Below are positions 1 to 7,964 of a stretch of 64,000 nucleotides of DNA, piece by piece; position 1 is the first letter of the stretch; each line of letters opens with the position of its first letter. This DNA comes from Paraburkholderia bryophila (GTDB lineage: Bacteria; Pseudomonadota; Gammaproteobacteria; Burkholderiales; Burkholderiaceae). The position numbers and the translations under genes were made by a program. The notes beneath the pieces are model-generated. The model was not told where the DNA came from. It worked only from the letters and a program-made list of their open reading frames with translations, and searched no databases. Location: positions 34,988 through 98,987 of the forward strand of contig NZ_QLTK01000027.1 in the NCBI RefSeq assembly GCF_003269035.1, written 5' to 3'.

Positions 1-359
1 TAAGAAGAAATTCAAACCATTAAAAGATAGGCAAAGAAGCTTGCGCTATGAATAAACCCGGAATAATATTGAATCCAACCAAACGCCTGCCGGATATATT
101 TCGGCATGCAAATCAAACTCAATCAGTAGCCTTGCGATGAGAGCCAGCCCAGCAGGCGGTTCGGTACGGCTACGCCGTCCCACCGTGCGTTGCAGTCCGC
201 GAGACGGATTTAACCAGGAAATTTAGTTTAATACTTTGAGCTTTAAACCAATCTGATAAGGCTTCGCGACTTTCCAAGAAATTCCTATTAACAGCTTCGC
301 AAATTAAGACTCACATTCAATTCAGCTCATCTGAACAAGATCTACGCTTTACTCGGCCA
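1..359. other. AT-rich upstream flank of the T6SS operon
   Basis: No convincing coding region is visible here. Base composition is clearly unlike the rest of the window: the first 120 bases are about 38% G+C by hand count, against well above 60% in the neighbouring genes. The stretch presumably carries the promoter for the T6SS operon, but I could not find a convincing sigma-70 pair or a sigma-54 -24/-12 element. It could be the edge of an acquired region or simply a long intergenic leader. Confidence 0.5.
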
Positions 360-1559
360 ATGCATCCCATCAAGCTCGCCCCCGCCTATGCGATTAATCC
401 CATCAATTTCGAGCACCCTTGTGGCGCCGATCTGGAATACGACGCTGAATTCATCGCGTTGCAGCAGATTGCAGCGGGCAGTCGCGAGCAACAATTTGGC
501 GACACGCTGATTCCAGCCATCGCGCCGGACTGGCGGCGCGTGGCGGCGTTGGCGATCGCGTTGCTCGAAAGATCGATCGACGTGCGCCTCTTCGCACTAT
601 TGACGCTGGCCTGGACCGCCATTGAGGGCCTTGAAGGCTACGCGAAAGGCATTTCGCTAACGGCAGACGCGCTCGACCAATTTTGGGGGCCTATTCATCC
701 TCAGCTTCAGGCGGCCGGTGAGTTCGATCCACTTCCGCGGCTGAACGCATTGGCCGCATTCACGGATCGCGAGACGCTTGGCCACGCGGCACGCGGGGCC
801 ACGTTGCTGCACTGGCGGCTGGGCCCGTTATCCCTGCGGGACGCGGCGGCCATTCTCGAAGGAAAGCCGGCTTTGGCTGCAAACACGGCTTCCTTGTCCA
901 ACGCCGAGCTGCAGGCGGAGTTGCGCTCGGTGCTGCGTGGCGCGTCCGGCGAACTCGCCGTTGTACGGCAAGTGCTCGATGCCATTGAACGCATCTCCGG
1001 GCACGTCTCGGTGAATCTGAACGACACGTGGGTGCCGGATTCCAGCGCCGTTGAACATCCACTGCGCTTAGTCTCGCAAGCGGCCCACAACCCGGAGGGC
1101 GCGAACCTGCTGTCGGTCACCGACCATCATCAATTCCGGCGAGCTACGAATATCCGATCCGAACAAGGTGAAGAGGCGTATTTACGTCAGGGGCCCGTCC
1201 AGGACGAGCGTTCCACTCGGTCGACCGTCGCAACCGGGCGGATTCAGCACTGCGATCCCGAACCTGCGTCGGCATCGGCATCGCTATCCGCACACGACGT
1301 CGACGGCCTCCTCGAACCCTCCACCGGCCCCATCGTGCTCCGTTCACGCCACGACGCCCTGCTCGCACTCGACAGTGTATGTCGCTACCTGGAGCGCACG
1401 GAGCCCGGCCATCCCGCGCCTCTGCTACTACGCCGCGCGCAGCGTCTGATGCACATGAACTTCTACGAAATCGTGCGCGACATGGCGCCTGCCGCGTTGC
1501 CACAACTCGACGCTCTCGCGGGTGAGACGCAGCGACCCACCGCTAATCCAGGCAACTGA
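360..1559 (+). CDS. tssA: Type VI secretion system protein TssA (ImpA family)
   Basis: The 399-residue product has an ImpA-type N-terminal domain (roughly residues 10-130, including the PCGADLEYD segment and a DWRRVAALA helix), typical of TssA. TssA proteins are baseplate/cap organisers that prime and coordinate sheath and tube polymerisation in the cytoplasm. The C-terminal half is poorly conserved and rich in Ala and Ser. It ends in a helical stretch (LLRRAQRLMHMNFYEIVRDM) typical of this family's C-terminus. It is the first gene of the co-directional T6SS operon, 51 bp before tssB. No strong Shine-Dalgarno lies before the ATG, so the exact start is less certain than the identity. Confidence 0.87.
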   Translation: MHPIKLAPAYAINPINFEHPCGADLEYDAEFIALQQIAAGSREQQFGDTLIPAIAPDWRRVAALAIALLERSIDVRLFALLTLAWTAIEGLEGYAKGISLTADALDQFWGPIHPQLQAAGEFDPLPRLNALAAFTDRETLGHAARGATLLHWRLGPLSLRDAAAILEGKPALAANTASLSNAELQAELRSVLRGASGELAVVRQVLDAIERISGHVSVNLNDTWVPDSSAVEHPLRLVSQAAHNPEGANLLSVTDHHQFRRATNIRSEQGEEAYLRQGPVQDERSTRSTVATGRIQHCDPEPASASASLSAHDVDGLLEPSTGPIVLRSRHDALLALDSVCRYLERTEPGHPAPLLLRRAQRLMHMNFYEIVRDMAPAALPQLDALAGETQRPTANPGN

Positions 1560-1610
1560 CCCAACCCACGAGCTGCGACCAGCCGAAACCACGAGGGAGC
1601 ACAAGTCAAC

Positions 1611-2156
1611 ATGATCCATTCGAACGCATCGAAAGCAAAAGCCACCGGGCAGAAATTCATCGCGAGAAATCGGGCGCCGCGCGTGCAGATCGAATACGAC
1701 GTCGAGGTGTACGGCAGCGAGCGCAAAGTGGAAATTCCCTTCGTGGTGGGCGTCATCGCCGACCTTGCCGGCAAATCCACCCGGCCTCTGCCCGGTCTCG
1801 AAGAGCGCAAATTCATGGAAATCGACGTCGACAACTTCGACGACCGGCTCAAGTCGGTCCAGCCGCGTGTCGCGCTTCAGGTCTCGAACGACATTGCCGG
1901 CCACGGCATGCTCGCTGCTGAACTCACCTTCGAGTGCATGGCTGATTTCTCGCCCGCCAGGATCGCGCGCCAGGTGCCCGCGCTCGACCAGTTGCTGCAG
2001 GCGCGCGCGCAATTGTCGAATCTGCTCTCCTACATGGACGGCAAAAGCGGCGCGGAAGCGTTGCTCACCGAGGCGTTGAAAAACCCAACGTTACTGAAAG
2101 CGCTCGCCGATCCCGCTGTCCCAGCCGAACCGGAAAGCGACATAGCCACCAGATAG
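1611..2156 (+). CDS. tssB: T6SS contractile sheath small subunit TssB (VipA/ImpB)
   Basis: The 181-residue protein is the usual length for TssB. It carries the typical RAPRVQIEYDVEVYG and PFVVGVIADLAG segments near the N-terminus and the ERKFMEIDVDNFDDRLKSV stretch. TssB pairs with TssC to form the contractile sheath around the Hcp tube in the cytoplasm. The gene follows tssA and precedes tssC, the standard order. A purine-rich GGGAG lies 11 nt before the ATG. I see no truncation. Identity is very secure from the conserved motifs and from the neighbouring tssC. Confidence 0.95.
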   Translation: MIHSNASKAKATGQKFIARNRAPRVQIEYDVEVYGSERKVEIPFVVGVIADLAGKSTRPLPGLEERKFMEIDVDNFDDRLKSVQPRVALQVSNDIAGHGMLAAELTFECMADFSPARIARQVPALDQLLQARAQLSNLLSYMDGKSGAEALLTEALKNPTLLKALADPAVPAEPESDIATR

Positions 2157-2226
2157 ACGGCCGACAAAAAATGCGCGCTGCGCCAGCGTGCACGACCTCG
2201 ACTCAGCATCGCTTTCGGAGATCACC

Positions 2227-3741
2227 ATGACCCTCGCACAGTTTGTCACCCAGCCGTCGGCCAGTCCCCCGCTCACGGCCGAACATTTTTCAGCCGTACT
2301 GATGAGGGAATTCAATCCGCGCACCGAGCAAACTCAACAGGCCATTGACGGCGCGGTCAGAACGCTGGCGCTGCAGGCACTGGAAAACGCAGTCGTCATG
2401 TCGGACGACGCGTACCAGACAATCCAGACGGTGATCGCTGAAATCGACCGCAAGTTGTCGCAGCAGATCAACACCATTATTCACCACCCCGATTTCCAGC
2501 AACTCGAATCGGCGTGGCGCGGCCTGCACTATCTGGTCAACCACAGCGAAACAGACGAGTTGCTGAAGATTCGCTGCATGCCGATCAGCAAGACGGAACT
2601 GAGCCGTATGCTGAAACGCCACAAGGGCGTTGCGTGGGATCAAAGCCCCCTGTTCAAGAAGGTCTACGAGGAAGAGTACGGTCAGTTCGGCGGCGAACCG
2701 CTCGGCTGCCTCGTCGGCGACTACTACTTCGACCACAGCCCGCCGGACGTCGAAACGCTCGGCGAAATGGCCAGGATCGCCGCTGCCGCCCATTGCCCGT
2801 TCATTACGGGCGCCTCGCCGGCGGTCATGCAAATGGCGTCGTGGCAGGAGCTATCGAATCCGCGCGACCTCGGCAAGATTTTTCAGAACAGCGAGTACGC
2901 CGCGTGGCGCCATTTGCGTGAGTCAGACGATTCCCGCTATCTCGGCCTGACCATGCCGCGATTTCTCGCACGCCTGCCGTATGGCGCGCGCGAGAATCCG
3001 GTCGACGCATTCGACTTCGAGGAAGACACGGAGGGCGCCAATCACGAGCGCTACACATGGATCAACTCCGCGTACGCAATGGCGGCCAACATCAATCGCT
3101 CGTTCAAGTATTACGGCTGGTGCACGTCGATTCGCGGCGTCGAATCCGGCGGCACGGTGCAGGATCTGCCCACCCACACGTTTCCCACGGACGACGGCGG
3201 TGTCGATATCAAATGTCCGACTGAAATCGCCATCAGCGACCGGCGCGAGGCGGAACTCGCCAAAAACGGCTTCATGCCCTTCGTGCATCGCAAGAACTCC
3301 AATTGCGCGACGTTCATCGGTGCGCAATCGCTGCAGCGGCCGGCCGAATACCACGACGCCACCGCAACCGACAACGCGCAACTGGCCGCGCGTCTGCCCT
3401 ATCTGTTCGCGTGCTGCCGCTTTGCTCATTACCTGAAGTGCATCGTGCGCGACAAGATCGGTTCGTTCAGGGAACGCAGCGACATGGAAGCCTGGCTGAA
3501 CAACTGGATCATGAATTACGTCGACGGCGACCCGATCAACTCGTCGCAGGACACCAAGGCAAGAAAACCGTTGGCAGCAGCACAAATCGTTGTCGAAGAC
3601 CTGGAGGACAACCCTGGCTACTACAGCGCCAAATTCTTCTTGCGTCCGCACTTTCAGCTGGAAGGGCTCACCGTCTCATTGCGGCTGGTTTCGAAGTTGC
3701 CCGCGCTGAAAGACAGCGCGGCATCGCCGCAACAGTTCTGA
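2227..3741 (+). CDS. tssC: T6SS contractile sheath large subunit TssC (VipB/ImpC)
   Basis: TssC is the large sheath subunit that heterodimerises with TssB and contracts to fire the tube. The product (504 residues from the chosen start) contains the family segments FQQLESAWRGLHYLV, the GASPAVMQMASWQEL region and a C-terminal FFLRPHFQLEGLTVSLRLVS strand that lines the sheath. An in-frame GTG lies 39 nt upstream (2188). I prefer the ATG at 2227 because a GGAG sits six bases before it and the resulting length matches the family. It lies 70 bp after tssB and 43 bp before hcp. All expected regions appear intact. Confidence 0.95.
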   Translation: MTLAQFVTQPSASPPLTAEHFSAVLMREFNPRTEQTQQAIDGAVRTLALQALENAVVMSDDAYQTIQTVIAEIDRKLSQQINTIIHHPDFQQLESAWRGLHYLVNHSETDELLKIRCMPISKTELSRMLKRHKGVAWDQSPLFKKVYEEEYGQFGGEPLGCLVGDYYFDHSPPDVETLGEMARIAAAAHCPFITGASPAVMQMASWQELSNPRDLGKIFQNSEYAAWRHLRESDDSRYLGLTMPRFLARLPYGARENPVDAFDFEEDTEGANHERYTWINSAYAMAANINRSFKYYGWCTSIRGVESGGTVQDLPTHTFPTDDGGVDIKCPTEIAISDRREAELAKNGFMPFVHRKNSNCATFIGAQSLQRPAEYHDATATDNAQLAARLPYLFACCRFAHYLKCIVRDKIGSFRERSDMEAWLNNWIMNYVDGDPINSSQDTKARKPLAAAQIVVEDLEDNPGYYSAKFFLRPHFQLEGLTVSLRLVSKLPALKDSAASPQQF

Positions 3742-3784
3742 ACATCGGGTCACCACATTCGCTTCATCGAAAAGGGAACAAAAA

Positions 3785-4267
3785 ATGTCAGTGGATATGT
3801 ACTTGCGGGTAGACGGCGTCACCGGCGAATCGAAAGACGCCAGCCATAAAGGGTGGATCGACATCCAGTCCTATTCGTGGGGCGCGGCGCAGCCCGGCAA
3901 TATGGCAACAGGTAGCGGCGGTGGCATCGGCAAAGCCAGTTTCCACGATCTGACAGTCGAAACCTTCATGGACAAAGCCGCGCCGGCGATCCTCAAGTAC
4001 TGCGCCAACGGCAGACACTTGCCACAGGTCGAGGTCTCGGTGTGTAAAGCGGGCGGCTCGCAGATCGAGTATCTGCGCATCACGCTGTCAGAGGTGCTGG
4101 TCACGTCCGTCCTGCAGAGCGCCGCGAAAACATCCGAGGCGGTGCAAGTCACCTACGCGTTCCAGGCAGCCAAGGTGAAGAAACAGTATTGGGAGCAGAC
4201 CGACCAGGGCAATCGAGGCGGCGAAAGCGTGCTCGCCTGGGACGTCAAGCAGAACCGCGAAGTTTAA
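3785..4267 (+). CDS. hcp: T6SS tube protein Hcp (TssD)
   Basis: The 160-residue protein matches the Hcp family: MSVDMYLRVDGVTGES at the start, then GWIDIQSYSWGA, the Gly-rich loop and the KASFHDLTVETFMDKAAP segment. Hcp forms hexameric rings that stack into the expelled inner tube, and it is also found secreted. A GGGA Shine-Dalgarno lies about eight bases before the ATG. The protein ends soon after the predicted beta-barrel, so there is no C-terminal effector extension. It lies between the sheath gene tssC and the baseplate gene tssE, as in many proteobacterial T6SS operons. Confidence 0.96.
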   Translation: MSVDMYLRVDGVTGESKDASHKGWIDIQSYSWGAAQPGNMATGSGGGIGKASFHDLTVETFMDKAAPAILKYCANGRHLPQVEVSVCKAGGSQIEYLRITLSEVLVTSVLQSAAKTSEAVQVTYAFQAAKVKKQYWEQTDQGNRGGESVLAWDVKQNREV

Positions 4268-4323
4268 GCGCGCTTCCCTTCTTCAGCGAGTGGCAGGGCA
4301 ATCAATCAAATGCCACTGCCCGT

Positions 4324-4914
4324 ATGGCTCTCCTGCGAGCGAGACTATCTGTGACCGAGCCTTTTTTCTTGCGCGAGCCGCTGGATTCCGCGGCACCGCG
4401 CCGTGGACCGCGTTTCGACGCTCAGCCGATGTTGCTGGATCGCCTGACAGCCCAACGTTCTCCCGCATCGAGCGGGCCGGCCGAACGCTGCGCGCCGCCA
4501 CATACCGCGTTGCGCACGGCATTGCGTGAATCGATTCTGCGCGATCTCGGCTGGCTCATGAACAGTGTCCCGCTCGGCGCCATCGACAATCTCGACGCCC
4601 ATCCGCACGTGCGTCGCTCGGTGGTCAATTTCGGCATGAACACGTTGTCCGGCTCGTGCGTTCCGGCCAACGGCTGGAGCCAGATCGAAGGCGCGATTCG
4701 CGACGCGATCACGCTGTTCGAGCCGCGCATTCTGGCCGACAGCATCGAGGTGCGTTGCCCCGCCGGGCCAAACGCGGCTCGACCGGGCAACACGCTGCCG
4801 CTGGAGATCAGCGGGCAGTTGTGGGCGGGCGACGTGCCGCAGGCGTTTGTGCTGCGATCGCAAGTCGAGCTCGAGAACGGCCGCATCACGTTGCACTCGC
4901 AGGGTATCGCGTAA
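4324..4914 (+). CDS. tssE: T6SS baseplate protein TssE (gp25-like)
   Basis: TssE is the gp25-like wedge protein that starts sheath assembly on the baseplate. From the ATG at 4324 it is 196 residues. A variable N-terminal arm is followed by the gp25-like core: LRESILRDLGWLMNS, HPHVRRSVVNFGM, then IRDAITLFEPRI. The frame is open upstream into the end of hcp, but those residues overlap hcp and are not TssE-like. The stop overlaps the tssF start by one base (TAATG), implying translational coupling. The start is less certain than the function because the first 80 residues are poorly conserved in this family. Confidence 0.88.
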   Translation: MALLRARLSVTEPFFLREPLDSAAPRRGPRFDAQPMLLDRLTAQRSPASSGPAERCAPPHTALRTALRESILRDLGWLMNSVPLGAIDNLDAHPHVRRSVVNFGMNTLSGSCVPANGWSQIEGAIRDAITLFEPRILADSIEVRCPAGPNAARPGNTLPLEISGQLWAGDVPQAFVLRSQVELENGRITLHSQGIA

Positions 4915-6794
4915 TGGATGCACGCCTGCTCGACTACTACAACCGCGAACTCGCCTATCTGCGAGAACTCGGCGCCGAGTTCGCCGAAGCGTTTCCGAAC
5001 GCCGCCGGCCATCTCGGCATGCACGGCACGCGCGTGCAGGACCCGTATGTCGAGCGGCTACTGGAAGGTTTCAGCTTTCTGACCGCGCGTATTCAGTTAA
5101 AGATGGACGCCGAATTTCCGCGCTTTTCGCAGCGGCTGCTGGAGGTCGTCTACCCGAACTATCTGGCGCCGTTGCCGTCCATGGCGATCGTCGCCGTGCA
5201 GCCCAATCTGCGTGAAGGCAGTCTGCACGACGGCTACACGTTGCCGGCCGGTACCCCGCTACGCGCGCACCTCAGCGAGGGCGAGCAGACCGCCTGCGAA
5301 TTTCGCACCGCTCATGCGCTGACCCTTTGGCCGCTACGCATGGCGGAGGTCAGGCTGCGCGGCGCGCCTACCGAGTTACCGCTGGCACGACTCAACGTTC
5401 AAGGTGAGGTACGCGCCGCGTTGACCATACGGTTTGAAGTCTGCGGCGCCGACAATCTGAGCCAGATGCCGCTCGACGCTTTGACGTTTTTCCTCGGCGG
5501 CGCGGAAAACCAGGCGCTGCCCTTGCTGGAACTGGTGCTCGCACACTGCGTCGGCGTGGTCTGCAGTGACGGCGCGCAGACCGCAGACCGTTGCTCGCTG
5601 CTCGACGACGGGGCCGTCCATCACGAAGGATTCGACGCGGCTCAGGCGTTGCTGCCTTACGGCACGCGCTCGTTCCAGGGCTATCGGCTGCTGCACGAGT
5701 ACTTTGCGTTCCCGGCACGCTTCCTGTTCTTTAGCATCAGGCATCTGCGCCGGGCGTTACGCCAGATCGGCGGCACGACGTTTTCGCTGACCCTTCTGCT
5801 CGACAAGGCGGCGCCCGAACTCGAGCGCTCGGTCGACACCCGTAGTCTTGCGCTGTTCTGTACGCCGGTCATCAATCTGTTTCCGAAACGCACGGACCGC
5901 ATCGCGATCACCCTGCAGCGTCACGAACATCATCTGGTGGTGGACCGTACAAGGCCGCTCGACCACGAGATCCATACCGTCGAGAAAGTGACCGGGCACC
6001 CGCAGTCGGCCGGCAGTCACTGCGAGTTTCGGCCGCTCTACGGCACGATTTCAGGCGACGCGCCAAGCGGCCACGGGCGCTATTTTTCGGTCCGTCGCGA
6101 ACCTCGTATCGGTAACGCCGCGCGCGGGCAGCGACGCGGTAACGCGCCGGCCGCCTATAGCGGCAGCGAAGTGTTCCTGTCGCTGGTCGACCAGTATGAC
6201 GCGCCGTTTTCGGACGATCTAAGTCAGTTGTCGGTGGAAGCCCTCTGCACCAATCGCGACCTCGCGCCGCTGATCCCGCTTACCGACAGCAGCGATTTCA
6301 GCTTGCGTATTTCCGCCCCCGTCAGCGCCGTCAAGGTGCTGCGCGGACCCACGCCGCCGCGCCCGGCGCTGGCCGATAGCAACATCACCTGGCGGCTGAT
6401 CAGTCACCTTGGTCTGAACTATCTGACGCTAACCGATCTCGACGGCGGCGAAGGCGCACACGTGCTGCGCGAGTTGCTCGAACTTTATGCGGGCGCCGCG
6501 CAAGCCGACGTGACGCCGCAGATCCACGGGCTGCGCAGCGTTCAGGTTCAACCCGTGTACCGTCAGTTGCCGCAGCCGGGCCCGCTGATGTTCGGCCGCG
6601 GCGTAGCCGTTTCGCTGATGCTCGACGAACTGGCGTTCGCCGGCGCCAGTCCCTATCTGTTCGGCGCGGTGCTGGAGCAATTCTTCGCCCGCCATGTGTC
6701 GCTGAACAGCTTTAGCGAGCTCGCCGTGGCAACGTTGCAGCGCGGTGAAATCAGCCGGTGGGCGCCGCGTGCCGGCTGCCGTCCAATCGCATGA
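4914..6794 (+). CDS. tssF: T6SS baseplate protein TssF (ImpG/VasA)
   Basis: TssF forms the baseplate wedge with TssE, TssG and TssK. The 626-residue product begins MDARLLDYYNRELAYLRELG and continues through EFAEAFPNAAGHLGM and DPYVERLLEGFSFL, the classic N-terminal signature of the family. The C-terminal part includes the LLRELLELYAG and SVQVQPVYRQLP segments. The frame is open for 86 codons upstream, but those lie inside tssE in another frame. The ATG sharing one base with the tssE stop is the clear start. Its own stop overlaps the tssG start in an ATGA. Confidence 0.95.
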   Translation: MDARLLDYYNRELAYLRELGAEFAEAFPNAAGHLGMHGTRVQDPYVERLLEGFSFLTARIQLKMDAEFPRFSQRLLEVVYPNYLAPLPSMAIVAVQPNLREGSLHDGYTLPAGTPLRAHLSEGEQTACEFRTAHALTLWPLRMAEVRLRGAPTELPLARLNVQGEVRAALTIRFEVCGADNLSQMPLDALTFFLGGAENQALPLLELVLAHCVGVVCSDGAQTADRCSLLDDGAVHHEGFDAAQALLPYGTRSFQGYRLLHEYFAFPARFLFFSIRHLRRALRQIGGTTFSLTLLLDKAAPELERSVDTRSLALFCTPVINLFPKRTDRIAITLQRHEHHLVVDRTRPLDHEIHTVEKVTGHPQSAGSHCEFRPLYGTISGDAPSGHGRYFSVRREPRIGNAARGQRRGNAPAAYSGSEVFLSLVDQYDAPFSDDLSQLSVEALCTNRDLAPLIPLTDSSDFSLRISAPVSAVKVLRGPTPPRPALADSNITWRLISHLGLNYLTLTDLDGGEGAHVLRELLELYAGAAQADVTPQIHGLRSVQVQPVYRQLPQPGPLMFGRGVAVSLMLDELAFAGASPYLFGAVLEQFFARHVSLNSFSELAVATLQRGEISRWAPRAGCRPIA

Positions 6795-7903
6795 ACCGCG
6801 CCGCTCATCCGTCGCTGCCACGCTTCTGGCAACAGGTCGCCAACGCGCCACACGCGTACGACCTCTACGCGCTGTTGCGCTGGCTCGACGCCCGCGCCGG
6901 CGCGCCGGCGCGTCTTGGACACGCAACTCATCCGGGCGACGAACCGCTGCGCATCGGCCAGCAGCCGTCGCTTGTGTTCGCACCCGCCGCGCTGGCGAGC
7001 GCAACGCCGCCGAAAGAAGGTGTACCACCGCGCTTGTCGATACACGGCTTTGGCCTGTTCGGCCCCAACGGTCCGTTACCGCTACATTTGACCGAGTACG
7101 CCCGCGACCGGGCGCGCAATCACGACGACCCTGCACTGATGGCATTCGCCGATCTGTTTCATCACCGGCTGGCGCTGCTGTTCTACCGCGCCTGGGCCGA
7201 CGCGCAAGCCACCGTGAGCCTCGATCGTGGCGCGGGTGCGCGCTTCGACGCTTATGTCGCGAGCCTGATTCATCTGGGGCTGCCGTCGCAGACTCGGCGC
7301 GGCGACCTGCCGCCTCACGCCTGCCATTTCATGGCCGGCCATCTGGTGCGGCAAATCCGCAATCCGGCTGGACTTCAACAGATCCTGGAAGCGTATCTCG
7401 GCGTGCCGGTGACGATCGTCGAGTTCGTCCCGCACTGGATTCCAGTCGAAGCGTCGCAATGCACCCGGCTGCGCGGCAGCATGGCGACCCGCAGGCTTGG
7501 CAGCGGCGCGCTACTCGGCGTCGCCGTACGCGACGTGCAGTCGAAGTTCGAGATCAGGCTCGGCCCGTTAACGCGCGCCCAGTTTTTTGCCCTCTTGCCG
7601 CGCACGAAGCAGGCGCGCCAACTGGTGCAATGGGTGCGTCTGTACGCGGGCGTCGAATGGGCGTGGGATCTGCGGCTGATTCTTGCCGCTGACCAGGCGA
7701 GTGGCGCCAAGTTGGGCAGTAACAGCCCGCCATTGGGCTGGGGCAGTTGGCTTGGCACTTGCGCTTACGTCAGCGCCGATGCTAACGCCCCTACCAATAC
7801 CAACTTCACCGCCAACACCACCGATTTCGTCTACCAGCCCGAACTATACGAAGACGAATACGAATACGAGCACGAGCACGAACCCGAAACCGAAGCCGCC
7901 TGA
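6791..7903 (+). CDS. tssG: T6SS baseplate protein TssG (ImpH/VasB)
   Basis: TssG is the second large wedge component and binds TssF. From the ATG overlapping the tssF stop it is 370 residues. Family segments include FWQQVANAPHAYDLYALLRW, LSIHGFGLFGPNGPLPLHLTEYA read in pieces, and the AYLGVPVTIVEF region. The C-terminus is odd: about 18 residues after YQPEL are almost entirely Glu, Asp, Tyr and His in alternating pairs (EYEYEHEHEPE). They are encoded by short hexanucleotide-like repeats, and TssG proteins usually end before such a tail. In many T6SS operons clpV follows tssG, but here vgrG follows after 61 bp. Confidence 0.93.
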   Translation: MNRAAHPSLPRFWQQVANAPHAYDLYALLRWLDARAGAPARLGHATHPGDEPLRIGQQPSLVFAPAALASATPPKEGVPPRLSIHGFGLFGPNGPLPLHLTEYARDRARNHDDPALMAFADLFHHRLALLFYRAWADAQATVSLDRGAGARFDAYVASLIHLGLPSQTRRGDLPPHACHFMAGHLVRQIRNPAGLQQILEAYLGVPVTIVEFVPHWIPVEASQCTRLRGSMATRRLGSGALLGVAVRDVQSKFEIRLGPLTRAQFFALLPRTKQARQLVQWVRLYAGVEWAWDLRLILAADQASGAKLGSNSPPLGWGSWLGTCAYVSADANAPTNTNFTANTTDFVYQPELYEDEYEYEHEHEPETEAA

Positions 7904-7964
7904 GCCTCTCCCGAAACCGACCTCCCCGCGCGCCCGTTACTCACGAGACTTCACGAAACCTGTC

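Noticed and set aside
2188..2226. Upstream GTG as start of tssC
   Set aside because: The ATG at 2227 has a proper Shine-Dalgarno and gives the family length.
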